A stretch of DNA of 64,000 bases, from the NCBI RefSeq assembly GCF_016808095.1, contig NC_068975.1, positions 31,953,001 through 32,017,000 on the forward strand, read 5' to 3'. Of this stretch, positions 38,009-56,303 are shown piece after piece. The position numbers were made by a program, and so were the translations under genes. Position 1 is the first letter of the stretch, and each line of letters begins with the position of its first letter. Below the pieces are notes generated by a model. It did no database searches and was not told the DNA's origin. It saw only the letters and a list, made by a program, of their open reading frames with translations. Origin of the DNA: Vigna angularis (taxonomy: Eukaryota > Streptophyta > Magnoliopsida > Fabales > Fabaceae).

Positions 38009-39221
38009 TCTTGCCATGTATCTTGGTGCGTTGAGAGACCTGGTTCAGTGAGTTTAATATTTTTCCACATCTGTTTGAGCTGTTTGATGTTGTTTGACTG
38101 CCAGGATGTATGTATGGTGTTGTTGAGTGGTTGTAAGGCATATAAATGTGAACTACAATGATGTAATTGAGTATGAAGTGGACATCTCAGGGTGAGATGA
38201 TTGAAAGTGATGTGTGGGGTGTTGTTATTGTTCTGTATAACTGTATGGAGCTTTGAACTGATATGTCTATCTCTACACTCAAAGCATTGTTCATGCTCAA
38301 ATAGAGAAGAACAATGTGAGTGGTAAGAGTAGAGGGAGGTCCTCGTCTATAGTCTTAGAGTTTAGACATAGACAAATGGGAGATTTACCTTGCATAGTGT
38401 TGGGGAGTGCCAGCTGAACTACGCAAGTGCAAAGACGACCAATAGTTCGACAATTATACCAATTCGGATGAGTCGTGTTGAGTGTTTGAGTCATGGGTTA
38501 AAGTGGTATGCCTTGATTGTTCTTTATATGTAGCTAAGCACGATGATATTTATTGATTGTACTATATGATTATTGCTTGTTTATCTAGCTCACCCTTGCT
38601 TCTGTGTTGTGTGCTGTTTGTGTATGTTTTCTTTTGCGATGATCATCCACTTGGATGGGAGCAGAAATGGTTGAGGAGATACCTTTGGAGCAAGAACTAG
38701 AGGACACTGATGCTGCAGTGCAGTCTACTTAGAAATTTTCAATTTGAACGCTGGAAGTGTTGAATACTCTAAACTGTTTAAGTTTAAAATTCTGTCTTCA
38801 TATTTGGATGACTGTAATTTCGTACTTAATTGCAAGTCATACTCTAATTGTTCTCTTTATTTGGATGTTGACGCCTATATTATATGATTGTGGTTATTAT
38901 ATATTTGGGATGTCACATAGATTAATTAGAAGTATTTTTTTAAGTATATATATACATATATATTATGTTTTAATTAAAAAAGGTAAAATTGAGGTATTGC
39001 AATGCTAATATTATTTTTTTTAATGCTATAAGTTTTAAAAAAATCATAATTAATTGTTAGATTGAAGTACAATAATTTGTTATGAATAACTTGATTATTT
39101 TTCTTAACGACGAAAATTTAATGTGTAAATTGCTGTTGAAAACTCAAAAATCAATGCAGAATGTCATGAAAAATAATGCAAATTATTTTTGAAAACTTTG
39201 TTCGCAGTGAAGTGGTATATA

Positions 39222-39343
<122 letters not shown>

Positions 39344-40737
39344 ATAATTTTTATAATAATAATAAAAAATAATAGTAATAAATTTAAAAAAATAATAATA
39401 AAATTAATCATGACATTCATATATTATTTTAACATATTAATCATCTAATTGTATCAACTAAAATTTATTTTTTAATATATTAAAGTTATTATATTACTAA
39501 TTGTATAATTTTTTATTTTAAATTCCTTTATTTTTATCTTCTTTTTCTTAATTTGAAGAACATCACTCTCACTTATATTTTTCTTTAAATCCATCAATTC
39601 AAATTCATCCAGAAAACAAATATACTTACACTGTGTTTGTTTTTATAGATGAATTTGAAGAAAGAAAAGGAAAAATAAAATTATTTGAACTAAGAAAAAA
39701 ATTATAAAAAATGAAGGGATATTTGAGAAAATTTCAAAAGTTTGTGAATGACAGGATATGTAAGATAGATTAAAAAATGTTTTAATTATTAAAATTGAAA
39801 GATTATCATTTTATTTTTTACCATAACATAAGTTAAAATAAAAATATAAAAAATGTAAATTATATTAAAATGAAACGTAAGTTATTATTTATAATGAAAA
39901 AAAATAAGATTATATTTAAATAAAATGGAATTGATAAAAAATAAGTTTAAATAAATTTTGAACGATGACTAATTTAAATAAAAATATTATTATTATTACG
40001 AAATGTAGTTAATATCTAAAATGATAAAATTAAAATTCTAAAAATTATATTAATTTAAAATGAGTTTTTTTTTTTATAAATTAAGTTGGAATAAAATGTT
40101 GGTGATTACTTTAAATAAAATTTAACTAAATTAATTAATAATTTGAATTGGTAAAATTATTTTAAATTGAGATTTGGTTATTTAATGTTAATATATATAA
40201 GTTAAGATGTGAGTAATTTATTAAAAAATATGTATTTATTGATGAAAATAATTTAAATTAAATTGTACACCATAAAAGAAAACCTATAGTTTTGGCATCT
40301 ATAATTCTTTTTTCCGATACAATAAAGCACCCCAAAACAAACATAACATAAATGTATGTATTACTATTTGTTTAAATTTTAGCGTTAGAACGGTAGGAAG
40401 TTATACTGTTGATTTATTTTAAATAATCTTAATTAAAAAGCAAGGGAATTATTTTAAGATAAATAAAATAGTAATATTTTAGTAAATTCTTTTAAGTGCA
40501 TTAATTTTTATTTTTTATTTTGTTTCTTCGTCTCTTTAACACACGGAAGACTCCCTTTTTCAAGTTATTGTATGAATTTAAAATTTATTTTAATATATAT
40601 AGTTTTTAATTTATGTACTATTCTCTTGAACTTAAGACATAAGTTTGTGTTTTCTTTTCGATTTGTCAAAATGTTTACGATAACTTGTGTTTTCTTGAGT
40701 TTAAACTAATACTGTTTTCACACTTAAAAGATAAAAG

Positions 40738-40910
40738 ATAATGATACTTTGACAACATTTTAATATCATGTATGTGTTATTCTGTAATTGGTCTAAAATT
40801 ACTTCACAATCAATAATAATAATCATAAACACTAACATGGACCAATCATATAATGATACGTAGAAAATGTTAAAATATTGTTAAAAAAAATATTATTAAA
40901 GTATCATTAT
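40738..40910. mobile_element. Small MITE, 173 bp
   Basis: The ends ATAATGATACTTT (40738-40750) and AAAGTATCATTAT (40898-40910) are a perfect 13-base inverted repeat, and similarity continues inward (ACATTTTAATATCATGTATG on the left against a related reversed right arm; GATTGGTCC/AATTGGTC inside). The 173 bases are non-coding. I could not define a clear target duplication, so the superfamily is open. Confidence 0.65.
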
Positions 40911-41571
40911 TCAAAAATAAAATAAGTCTAGTCATGTAGATCTAGAACCAACTTTTGAGTGCCACGTTACGTATCAGTCATCTAATGTATGATACGAAAG
41001 TAGTGAAGGGTTCCATACAATTGTCAAAGTTCTTGACTACGTAACTTTCTACGTAATTTGTAAACTTATTTTATAATATAAATACTTCTGTAACTTTCAC
41101 AAATACGTAGCACAAGTCCTAATACTTTATTCTTTAAAGCATATTCAATTTTCTGACTATGCAAATGCATTGTACGAGATAATACAGTTTAAAAAAAATT
41201 GTTTTTCATTTCAATTTTTTTTTACTTTTTTTTTAAATTAGATTTTTTTTTTACATCTTTTATCTCCTCATAGTTGCAGACCTATCTAAATATGAAACCC
41301 AAACCCATTTTGACAACAATACAGACGACAAGCAAGTTTTCTATTTGCACACCTTTTTATCATTTCATGCTAACTATTTCGAAAATTTGGGGGCTTAAAT
41401 TCACTTTTTCCTTCCTATAATTTTGCATAATGTTCAATTATTATTTTAGAAATTTTTAATTATAAATTTGGTCGTTCTGTTTTCAAAAAGATAAACTGTT
41501 TTTACCGAAAATGTTGTGTACATGTGTAAGTAATAAAATGTCAACTAATCATTTACGATGATTTTAATAGA

Positions 41572-42238
41572 AGAATGATGATCGCTCCACCACCCCATCT
41601 TCTCCCTACATCTCTCTAATTTTTTTAGATTCTAAATTCTAAATTTACCTTTTTTACTTTTATCAATTTTACTTTTTATTTTTTAAAACCCTAATCTTAA
41701 TCTCCTCTCACTTTCACTTTCCTTTTCACTCTCAGTAACAAGCCCACATCCCCCTCTGTCGTTTTTTCGTTTTCTCTTAATTTTCACTTCCGTTAATACA
41801 AAATTTGATAGAAAAAGATAAACTGAACTAACTATTTTTTCTTCAATTCACTTTTTATTTTGTACTTATCAAACATACTTCTCTTTCATTGTACCATTGT
41901 AAGCACAAAGGTAATTTTAAACATAAAATTTCAAGTTTGGTTTTTTAAAGACAAGGAAGTAGGGAAGAAATGTTTAGCAGATTATATTATGGAACGATGA
42001 TACTTCAAAACGGAAGTTATAAATGTTTTAAATTTATATCATGTAGAATTTGTTTTTTCTGTCAAATTTTGTGTTAACGGGAGTGGAAATTAAGAGAAAA
42101 AGAGAAAGTGATAGTTAGAATTTTAAAAAATAAAAAGTAAAATTGATAAAAATAAAAAGTAAAAAGAATAAATTTAGGATTTAAAAAAAATTGAGGAGGT
42201 GGAGGGAGAAGATGGGGTGATGGAGAGATCATCACTCT
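41572..42238. mobile_element. Foldback DNA element with long inverted repeats, 667 bp
   Basis: The left end (AGAATGATGATCGCTCCACC) and the right end read backwards (AGAGTGATGATCTCTCCATC) begin inverted repeats that remain alignable for about 250 bases each, including CACCCCATCTTCTCCCT, ATCAATTTTACTTTTTATTT and ACAAAATTTGA. TAATAGA flanks the element at 41565-41571 and 42239-42245, a perfect 7-bp duplication. Only about 170 bases lie between the arms and there is no transposase frame. Confidence 0.85.
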
Positions 42239-42986
42239 TAATAGAAAGGTTTAATAATAAATCTTAATACGTATTCGGATATGCTAATATTTCTATCAAC
42301 AATTGAATAATATAGTTACATGAAATAACATTTATTAATTAAAAAATTGGTGAATCAAATATTTTATTAGAATTTTATAAGGTTTAAAAAACAAATTTGC
42401 GAAATTTTAAGAATTAAAATTGAATCCAAGCCAATTTTGAAAAGTGAGGAGGGTTAATAGAAATATGGGGTGCCAATAGTAATCCCTTATTTATATGAAA
42501 GAAGGCCCAATGTTAAACCAAGTTCATTGACGGAACCCAATATTGACCTCTCTGATAAATGGGTTTACGTATATTCAAAAGGTTTTACTTCATATACTCC
42601 ACAATTATTTTGTGCACCCTTTTAATTCTGAAACAAGTTTTTTGAAATAAGATTTTTGGAATTTTTTTTCTGAAATGCATATAATATACTCTGAAGCATT
42701 TTTCTGAAACAAACTTTATAAAATATGCCAAATGAATTATGAAAAGAGTTTTTTGAAATGAACTTTTTTTTTCGTATTTTTCTTTTCTGTCTTTGCAGCA
42801 GTGGTAGTAATGAAAGTAGTGGTAGGAACGGTGGTATGGTATAGTAATAAAGGATATTTTAGTCTTTTCGGACACGCAGTTAGTAATTGTGGGGTTAAGG
42901 AAGTAATTCCCATCTTCAAAACAAAAACTAGGCCCCACCATATAATTGCGAAGAAGAAGCTCGGAGTCGAAGACAGGAGAGTAAGA
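42239..42986. other. Intergenic DNA and leader of the pseudouridine synthase gene
   Basis: AT-rich until about 42800, then richer in G as the leader of the next gene. An open frame starting at 42801 runs into the first exon, but its first 62 residues are leader translation. Confidence 0.5.
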
Positions 42987-45900
42987 ATGGGCTCGGTGGC
43001 AGCGACGGTGGCGTCAATGTTGTTCTCTGGTGGCTGCCGGAGCCTCGCGGTGCCTGCAGCGGGGCGCTCCCTTAGTATCTCACGGACAGCACTTAGAAAT
43101 CACCGCAACAAGAACGCGCCGACATGGTGCTGTCGGAGTTCACACAACAGTTACAATGCACTCGCCACTGAATCTGAATTATCAAAAACCGACTCCGAAA
43201 GCTTAACTGCTTCTACATCTTCCGATAGGTACCTGAACATTCTCAAGAGTTCGCGTCGAGTCTCCAATAGTTAGTTCCTTTCCACTATCTTCACGTTTTG
43301 CTTGATGCTGAACTTGCTTCTGTTTAAGTTTCCCGAAGTATGATCGATTGCTTCCATGTCCGTTGCAAAAAACTCCACCGAGAGTTGAACACTTGGTCGT
43401 GTCCGAAGGAGGACCAGTTTTAGAACATATTTGCAAGGCTCTGGAACTTCCTCCTTTGTAAGCGTGTTTTCTATGCCTCTGCATGTCGTAAGATATTATT
43501 TTCTCATATTTTCTTCACGCAAGTAATATTAAATGCTATGCTTCATTTTGTAAAGGTACGTTAAGGATCTGATTCAATTTGGAGCTGTATACTACGCTCT
43601 TGTTTGTCCACAGCCTCCTCCCAGTGCTACTGAAGAACAAATTAGGGTATTCAAAGAGGTAACGGAACCTTCGGTATTGTGCCAAAGAGCTTCTATCAAA
43701 GGCAAAACTGTGCGAGAGGCACAGAAAACTTTCCGTATAACTCACGCGGATCAATTTGTTGAGCCTGGAACGTATTTGCGAGTCCATGTGCACCCCAAAC
43801 GCTTTCCTAGGTACACTCAGAGAGTTTGTTGGAATGAATTTATATTTTAGATTATTTTGGGAAGATGTTATTTGACATTTTAAAGCCTTTTTTAGGTGTT
43901 ATGAGATTGACTGGAGATCAAGGATCATAGCTGTGGCGGAATCCTATGTAGTTTTGGATAAACCTGCTGGTACATCAGTATGTAATCAATTCCACATTAC
44001 AAAATCAAAGTTTATTAGTTCTCGTATATGTGCACAGCACAATGTTTCTGTAATTATTTATGCTTGATGCTGCCGAATCCTGTAGTGAGTCAAAACTGAT
44101 ATTTAGATCAGGCTAGATGATTATCGACTGGTTTTTGTACTCATTGTCTGTGCCAGTCCTCAGCTTTCACTGTTTGTTCTAACTTTTTGGTTTTACAGAT
44201 GTCTCAGATTCAGCATACTACAATCGTAATTCCATTGCGTCTAACATTAAGATTGGCCAGATAGTTGAATCTGTTGGTGGTAGGACACAGTTGGTATTGG
44301 AATTTAGGAGGCTGAAATTTAGAAAATAGGTTTTCAAATGTGATTTAAGGTTTGAGGGATGGTTAGTAGAAAAGAACAAAGGTAAAAATATACTAAGCCG
44401 AGATTGGTTTAACGTGTCAGATCCGCATCTGCAATTAATTTATGTCCAAATTGTGCCAATGATGTACCAGAAGCAACTATACCATGCTTTAAAATTGACG
44501 TGCCTTAGGGCCTTCTAACACCCAACCAAACACAGTAAGTTGGAGTTCTCTTTATATTGCCAAGGGAAGATTAGATTTCGAGTCTTGAAACCTGAGAATG
44601 TATAGTTTTAGGTTTGCAAGTGATTCATTGGAAGAGACTAAGAAGAAGTCGGATAGTTTCTATGTGGTTGTGATCCTGCATGTCACGAACCCAGATTTTG
44701 ATCCTGCTCTAAATGAAATATTGACGGATCAAGAAGTTCCATCAAAGTCTAACAACACGACTGTTTTGTGTTGCCATCCTTACCAGCAGAAATCTTCATG
44801 ATTCGGTTGAATCATCTGTCATGGTATCTACTTATACATGGGGATACTGTGGTAATTGAGGAAGACGAAGGAGTCATGGATGTTCTCCATGCTCTTATTG
44901 TAAAGGAATGTGCTATACTCAAAAGAGCTACTTCCCTTTACACAACTTCCCTTTATTGTGATATGTTTACACGATTAAATAATTAATTTCTTAGGATTTT
45001 TCCATAATTTATTTTTTCAAATCTTGGTTAGGTAGGTGGCACCACTGACAACATTGAAGAAAGTTGTGCAACCTTTGCTACTCGTGCCTTGGGATTGACA
45101 GCCCCTTTGATGACTACTCATCAAATTGATAATTGCACTGAAGGCTGGTACTGCATTTATGTTAAAAGCAATTTGAGCTCTTTGTCATTCTGACTGTCAT
45201 AGATTGTAATGGAATGTCATTACGTGCAGTGTGGTGTTGGCTAGGACTAAAGAGTATTGCTCTGTCTTTCATGGTAAAATCAGGGTATGTCTATGATCCC
45301 ATTTCATATCTTATGCTAGAATATCCTTCTTCTACTTGAATGGGCACACTCTTATAAGCCATGAGCTATCTAAACTACGTTGTGAGACAGGGTTACAGCA
45401 CGATATGGTTACTTTTTAATCAATCGAAAGTAAAAATTGATTGTAATTGAAATTTCATTGTTTGTATGTTACTGAGTACTTGTGCAATCAATATTTTTCA
45501 GGTGAAAAAGGTGAAGAAGCTCTATCTGGCTCTTGCATCTTCTCCTATGCCAACGGGAATCATTACCCACTACATGCGCCCTATTAACATGGCTCCTAGA
45601 CTTATTTCTGAAGGTAAACACATGAGTTTGAGGGATTAGCAATAGAAGTAGCTAATCGTGCTTTCATTGACTATCTTTAGCAGCATGCATGCCTCATCAT
45701 GGTATTGGTGGCTCATAAGCTTAATTTTAGACATTAGATTTGGCTGTTGAGAATAATATATTCGTTTCAAACTATTTGATGGAAATTGAGATGTCATTTA
45801 CCCCTCAACCAAATACTTTGGTTAGGTGCATTACCTTAGATGGAAATTAGTTCCTTAATGAACACACGTGATTGTCTGATATTTGACTGAGTATAATTTG

Positions 45901-47207
45901 AATTGTTTAGCCTTGCCTAGTGTAATGCAGCAGCATGATGTGTTATTATTTGACTGAGTAATTTTAATGGACAAGACAGTTCTATCAAATATGTGTGAGC
46001 TTTGTAACTAGGGTTAAAAGTTTCAAAAAAGGGTCTTGTATTGTGGATTCAACCCATTGTGTTGATTTGAATGCAGATTTTATCAAGGGATGGCATATGT
46101 GTCAACTTGAGATCCAGGAATGCAGAAAGGTTCCCTGGCCAACTCCTGCTATACAGGACAAATACCGTGTTGAAGATTGTGGGTGGCCTTATCAAGATTT
46201 TGCCTACGAATGCAAAATCAACCTTCTTACTGGTCGTACACATCAGGTCTGTTTAGTGTTCATTTTATGTATTGTTTGCATTTTTAGTGAAGGGTCCTGT
46301 TTTAATACGTATGTGTTGGCAGATTATAACAAATAATAGTTGATCAATTAAAAAACTTAATGAAGATATAGTTGAATGATATTTCTAATCCTCAAGTAAA
46401 CTGATAAGCAGTTCGTGATCTACTTCATTCTACATATTTTTTTCTTGATCACTGCCATTGTTAGTTAAATGTATATACTGCTGTTGCCATTATTGGGTCT
46501 AAATATCAGAATACACTTTTTCCAAGGAGGATTTTAATTTGAAAATATGTTCCCTCTTTATTTTGGTGGTTATATCTCCCAAAATCTGGTATCAACCACT
46601 TAAATGTTGCGTTCTTTTTATAAATTTGGCAGTTTTCGAAAACAGATTATTTGGATAAACATCTCTATAAGTAATTTTAAGAGAGGAAAATAAAAAAAAT
46701 GGAATAAGTTCTTTCCATAATCTAAAATTAGTTCATGTATGAGTTAATTTTTAAATTATAGGAGATACTTATTTATTTATTTTTCTTTTTTTTCTTTTTT
46801 TTTAGTGTTTATTAAGAAACTTATCAGAATGGGGCCTAATTAGAGAATCTTGGAATTTCTTTTATTTGATCATCTTTAAAGAGAAAGAAGCTATGTTTTG
46901 TACATGAATAGTAACTAAAATTTAAATGCAGATTCGAGCTCAATTTGCTGCGTGTAGAGCACCACTAATTGGTGATTCTATGTATATGCCAGCTGCAATT
47001 GCGGATATGAGTAATCCTGGACTTAACCCATTTGGAAAATACAAGAGAGATTTCAGTAGTGAGAGTGAGAAAGAAACGGCTGTTGTAAATTGGATTGCAC
47101 AACATGGAAAAGAGCCAGGTGTTGCAATTGGCCTTCAAGCATGTCAAATTTCATGGGATGATAACGAACACTTCTACGAATCTGGTTCACCTTGGTGGAG
47201 GTGTTAA
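42987..47207 (+). CDS. PUS6: RluA-type RNA pseudouridine synthase 6-like, chloroplast-targeted
   Basis: Nine exons (42987-43228, 43329-43457, 43556-43810, 43896-43977, 45032-45147, 45230-45284, 45502-45613, 46077-46246, 46932-47207) give 478 residues in one frame. RluA-family enzymes isomerise uridine to pseudouridine in rRNA or tRNA. The first 80 residues are rich in S, A and R and look like a plastid transit peptide. Next come an S4-like segment (LPPLYVKDLIQFGAVYYALV), the family segment YVVLDKPAGTSVGGT, and the active-site loop HQIDNCTEG with catalytic Asp at residue 269 in place of the usual HRLDxxTSG. The substrate-binding motif GRTHQIRAQ and the tail DSMYMPAAI and GSPWWRC follow. Length agrees with Arabidopsis At4g21770 as I recall it. 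At exon 5 two acceptors lie 4 bases apart; only AG at 45030-45031 keeps the frame (VGGTTDN). Intron 4 is the largest and carries a coding-like relic. Confidence 0.94.
44200..44986 (+). pseudogene. Coding-like relic inside intron 4 of the pseudouridine synthase gene
   Basis: Intron 4 (43978-45031) contains successive plus-strand frames with protein-like composition: a frame from about 44200 (GQIVESVGGRTQLVLEFRRL), 44378-44515 (SRDWFNVSDPHLQLIYVQIV), 44598-44801 (FASDSLEETKKKSDSFYVVV) and 44768-44986 (IRLNHLSWYLLIHGDTVVIE). They succeed one another through stops and shifts, as in a fragment of another gene inserted and then decayed. I cannot name the source gene. It is not part of the enzyme, whose flanking exons join exactly across it. 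Confidence 0.45.
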
Positions 47208-49730
47208 AATGCTTGAAATGTGTGCTAGTGTTGAGGATAGGAATTCACCTTTATAGTTATGTTTTCATAGTGCCTCAGTTTTATGTGAGTATACTATCAT
47301 TCATTCTGATTGGAAGCATCTTGATTCAGTTACTCATTTGTTTGGCTGAAAAATAGTAAATGTTTTTGTAGGCAGAAGCAGATATTCAAAAGGTGGTCGA
47401 GCGGCCACGAACCACTTGGTGCTGGTTTCTGCTTCAGGAGGGGTAAGGTTACAATATTTCCTAGAGGTTGTTGAGTGAAGACTTTGAGATTTTCAGGTTT
47501 GAAAAGGGAAACCCAAATAAATGCAAAAGAGGAGGACTTCATGCAGGGTTTTAAAATGTGCATGCTGTCATTGTAGCACATTTTCTAGCAGAGTAAAGTC
47601 TGAACAGGTAAGCTAGAGGATAAGACATTCACTGATAAAGGAGTATCTTTTGAGAAGATAATTTAGCTTTATATATTTTACTATGAGATTGAAGAACTGA
47701 GATAATGACACAACTCATTAGTAACATGTGATTAGGCCGTTAATGTCTTAAGCTCACATCAACCACAAAATTGTTTGTATTGTATTTTGCCAATCTCTGT
47801 ATCGTGCTGGGCCAGGATGACTATCAATTGCTTTTACTAACGTGCTAATGATTTTAAAGTTCTTTCTCTTCAACTATTTTAATCAACATCGTCAATATTT
47901 TAACAGAAATTTAATTTTGCATAGGTAACATGTAATGCTTGTCAATTGTTCATCAATTATTTTAAGGTTCAACTAGTTCATATGATTACAGGGATTTCTA
48001 AGAGTATGTCTAGCTGTTACTCGTTCTGAAACATCACCTATCACTTTGTCCATGGGCGGTCCTTTATTGTTTTTCACTCCTAGGCAGTGACCTATGTTTC
48101 ATTTGACTTGTATTTTCAGTCCTTTCTCTTTGTTCAATGTCGTTGAGATCATCAACATTCTTGTACTGTAAACTATGCATTTTTACTAGTTGGTGCATAA
48201 GTTAAGAATATAGTTTCATATAATTTTGCTTCAACTTTCTGAAGATTATTATTGTCATAATTCAAAACAAAACATTTGCATTCAAAGGTGTGGGAATGTG
48301 ACGTGTTAATCTTTCTTCCCCGGTAAACCTCATAGGTGGTTTCATTAAACTAGGTCCGGTGAGGATCTTAATCATGACATAGTGGTATTTACTGCAGCAA
48401 TCACAAACTATATACTTAATTTTCATTTAATGTTGTTCTAACTAACTCTTTTTAGAACCTACATTTCCTTTGCGTTTTTCCATTTGGTTGACAAGTGTTG
48501 AAAATTTATGATTAGTTTTCAAAGTCATTTTGCAAGTCTGCGTGTGATCACTTCCTATTGACGCTCTTTTTTGCTTGGTTTTGAAAAATTCCTACATTCG
48601 TAAATGCTCAAGGGATTCTGAGAGTCCATGTGAACTTTGTAGTCATCAATAATGCATAATTAAAATTTCTGCAATGTTACTGATTTGAGAAGACGAGTTA
48701 TCTTATTATTATGAACGAGCAATATGTTCTACAAGGAAACGAAAAGCAATAGGGAAAAAAAGAAAATGCACACCTGAGATTATACAACACTGCAGAGAGA
48801 ATCGGAAGATAAAGTACTGACGAGTTTATTAGGAGGAATTGAAGTAATTGAAATTTTCTATAAATGGATAGATCAAAGTTGTATATGAAACCACTTGATC
48901 GTTATTTGATATGATATGCAGACAACTTTTTAATTACTGGGCACAACACATACAAAGACAAAAGTGCATGAACTAGTTTGTTAAAAGAAAGGTAAGTAAA
49001 TATAAAAGATAGAAAAGGATGCAACGAAGTGGAAATATATATTTACATAAACAGGTATTTCTTAAATTAAGACAAGTTCTCATTTTATAATTAGTTCTAA
49101 ATTCTAATATCTTTTATAACATTATATCCTTACAGAAGAATACAAATACAGTCAAATTCTTATCAAGAAAAATTAATAATATCTATAAAATAAATAATAG
49201 TCATTTTAGTGAAACCAAAAAATATACCATTTTTAAAAATTGTGTAACATTCATAATGTTGACCCTATCACCATCATCATTTTCTTCTAAATTTCAATCA
49301 TCCATGTATATTTAATAAAATATGACTTTGAATCGACCTATATACAAATGATAAATCCAAATTGTTTGTTATAGATCACAAATGACACTTACAAAAAGAT
49401 TGGGCCCCAAAAGTCTAAAGAAAACAACAACAATAAGTACATACTTAAACTTTTCCACCCCATTAATTTCTTGTCTCGCCTATATTTGACAAAGTCCATT
49501 CCAAAATAGGTGAATGAGCGGGACGTGACTAAAAAATTAAAGAGGTATTGTACTGGACAATATATCACAATAAAAAGAAAAAAAAAACAAAAGAATTACA
49601 AGTAGACTTTCATCCATATGTGAGCATCTTCTGCTTCCGTTTCAGTGGCCCATTAATAATACCACGAAGGAAAAGAACTGCTTTTATTCTTCCATGACAG
49701 AAAACCATATACCATTCCATTGATTCTTTG
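47208..49730. other. 3' flanks of two convergent genes
   Basis: Likely 3'UTR and flank of the pseudouridine synthase gene on the left, then AT-rich DNA up to the beta-glucosidase 3' end. Bases 47370-48060 are repeated, with divergence, at 62860-63450. No gene is seen. Confidence 0.55.

Positions 49731-56303
<6,573 letters not shown>

Larger units (their letters stand above)
36112..38917. mobile_element. Solo LTR of a large retrotransposon, 2.8 kb
   Basis: The block starts TGTGAGGGCCTGG and ends GGGATGTCACA, giving the TG..CA ends and a 5-bp terminal inverted repeat (TGTGA/TCACA) expected of an LTR. It is flanked on both sides by TAGAT (36107-36111 and 38918-38922), a perfect 5-bp target duplication. 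No second LTR, primer-binding site or pol frame is present, so it is a solo LTR left by recombination. Its base composition is far richer in G than its surroundings. Length and start would suit a Ty3/gypsy element, but that is inference. A stretch of GCGA/TATGCGA repeats occupies 37560-38030. Confidence 0.88.

Noticed and set aside
37474..38141. Minus-strand frames of 145 and 77 residues
   Set aside because: They fall in the repeat-rich part of the solo LTR and show no gag or pol motif.
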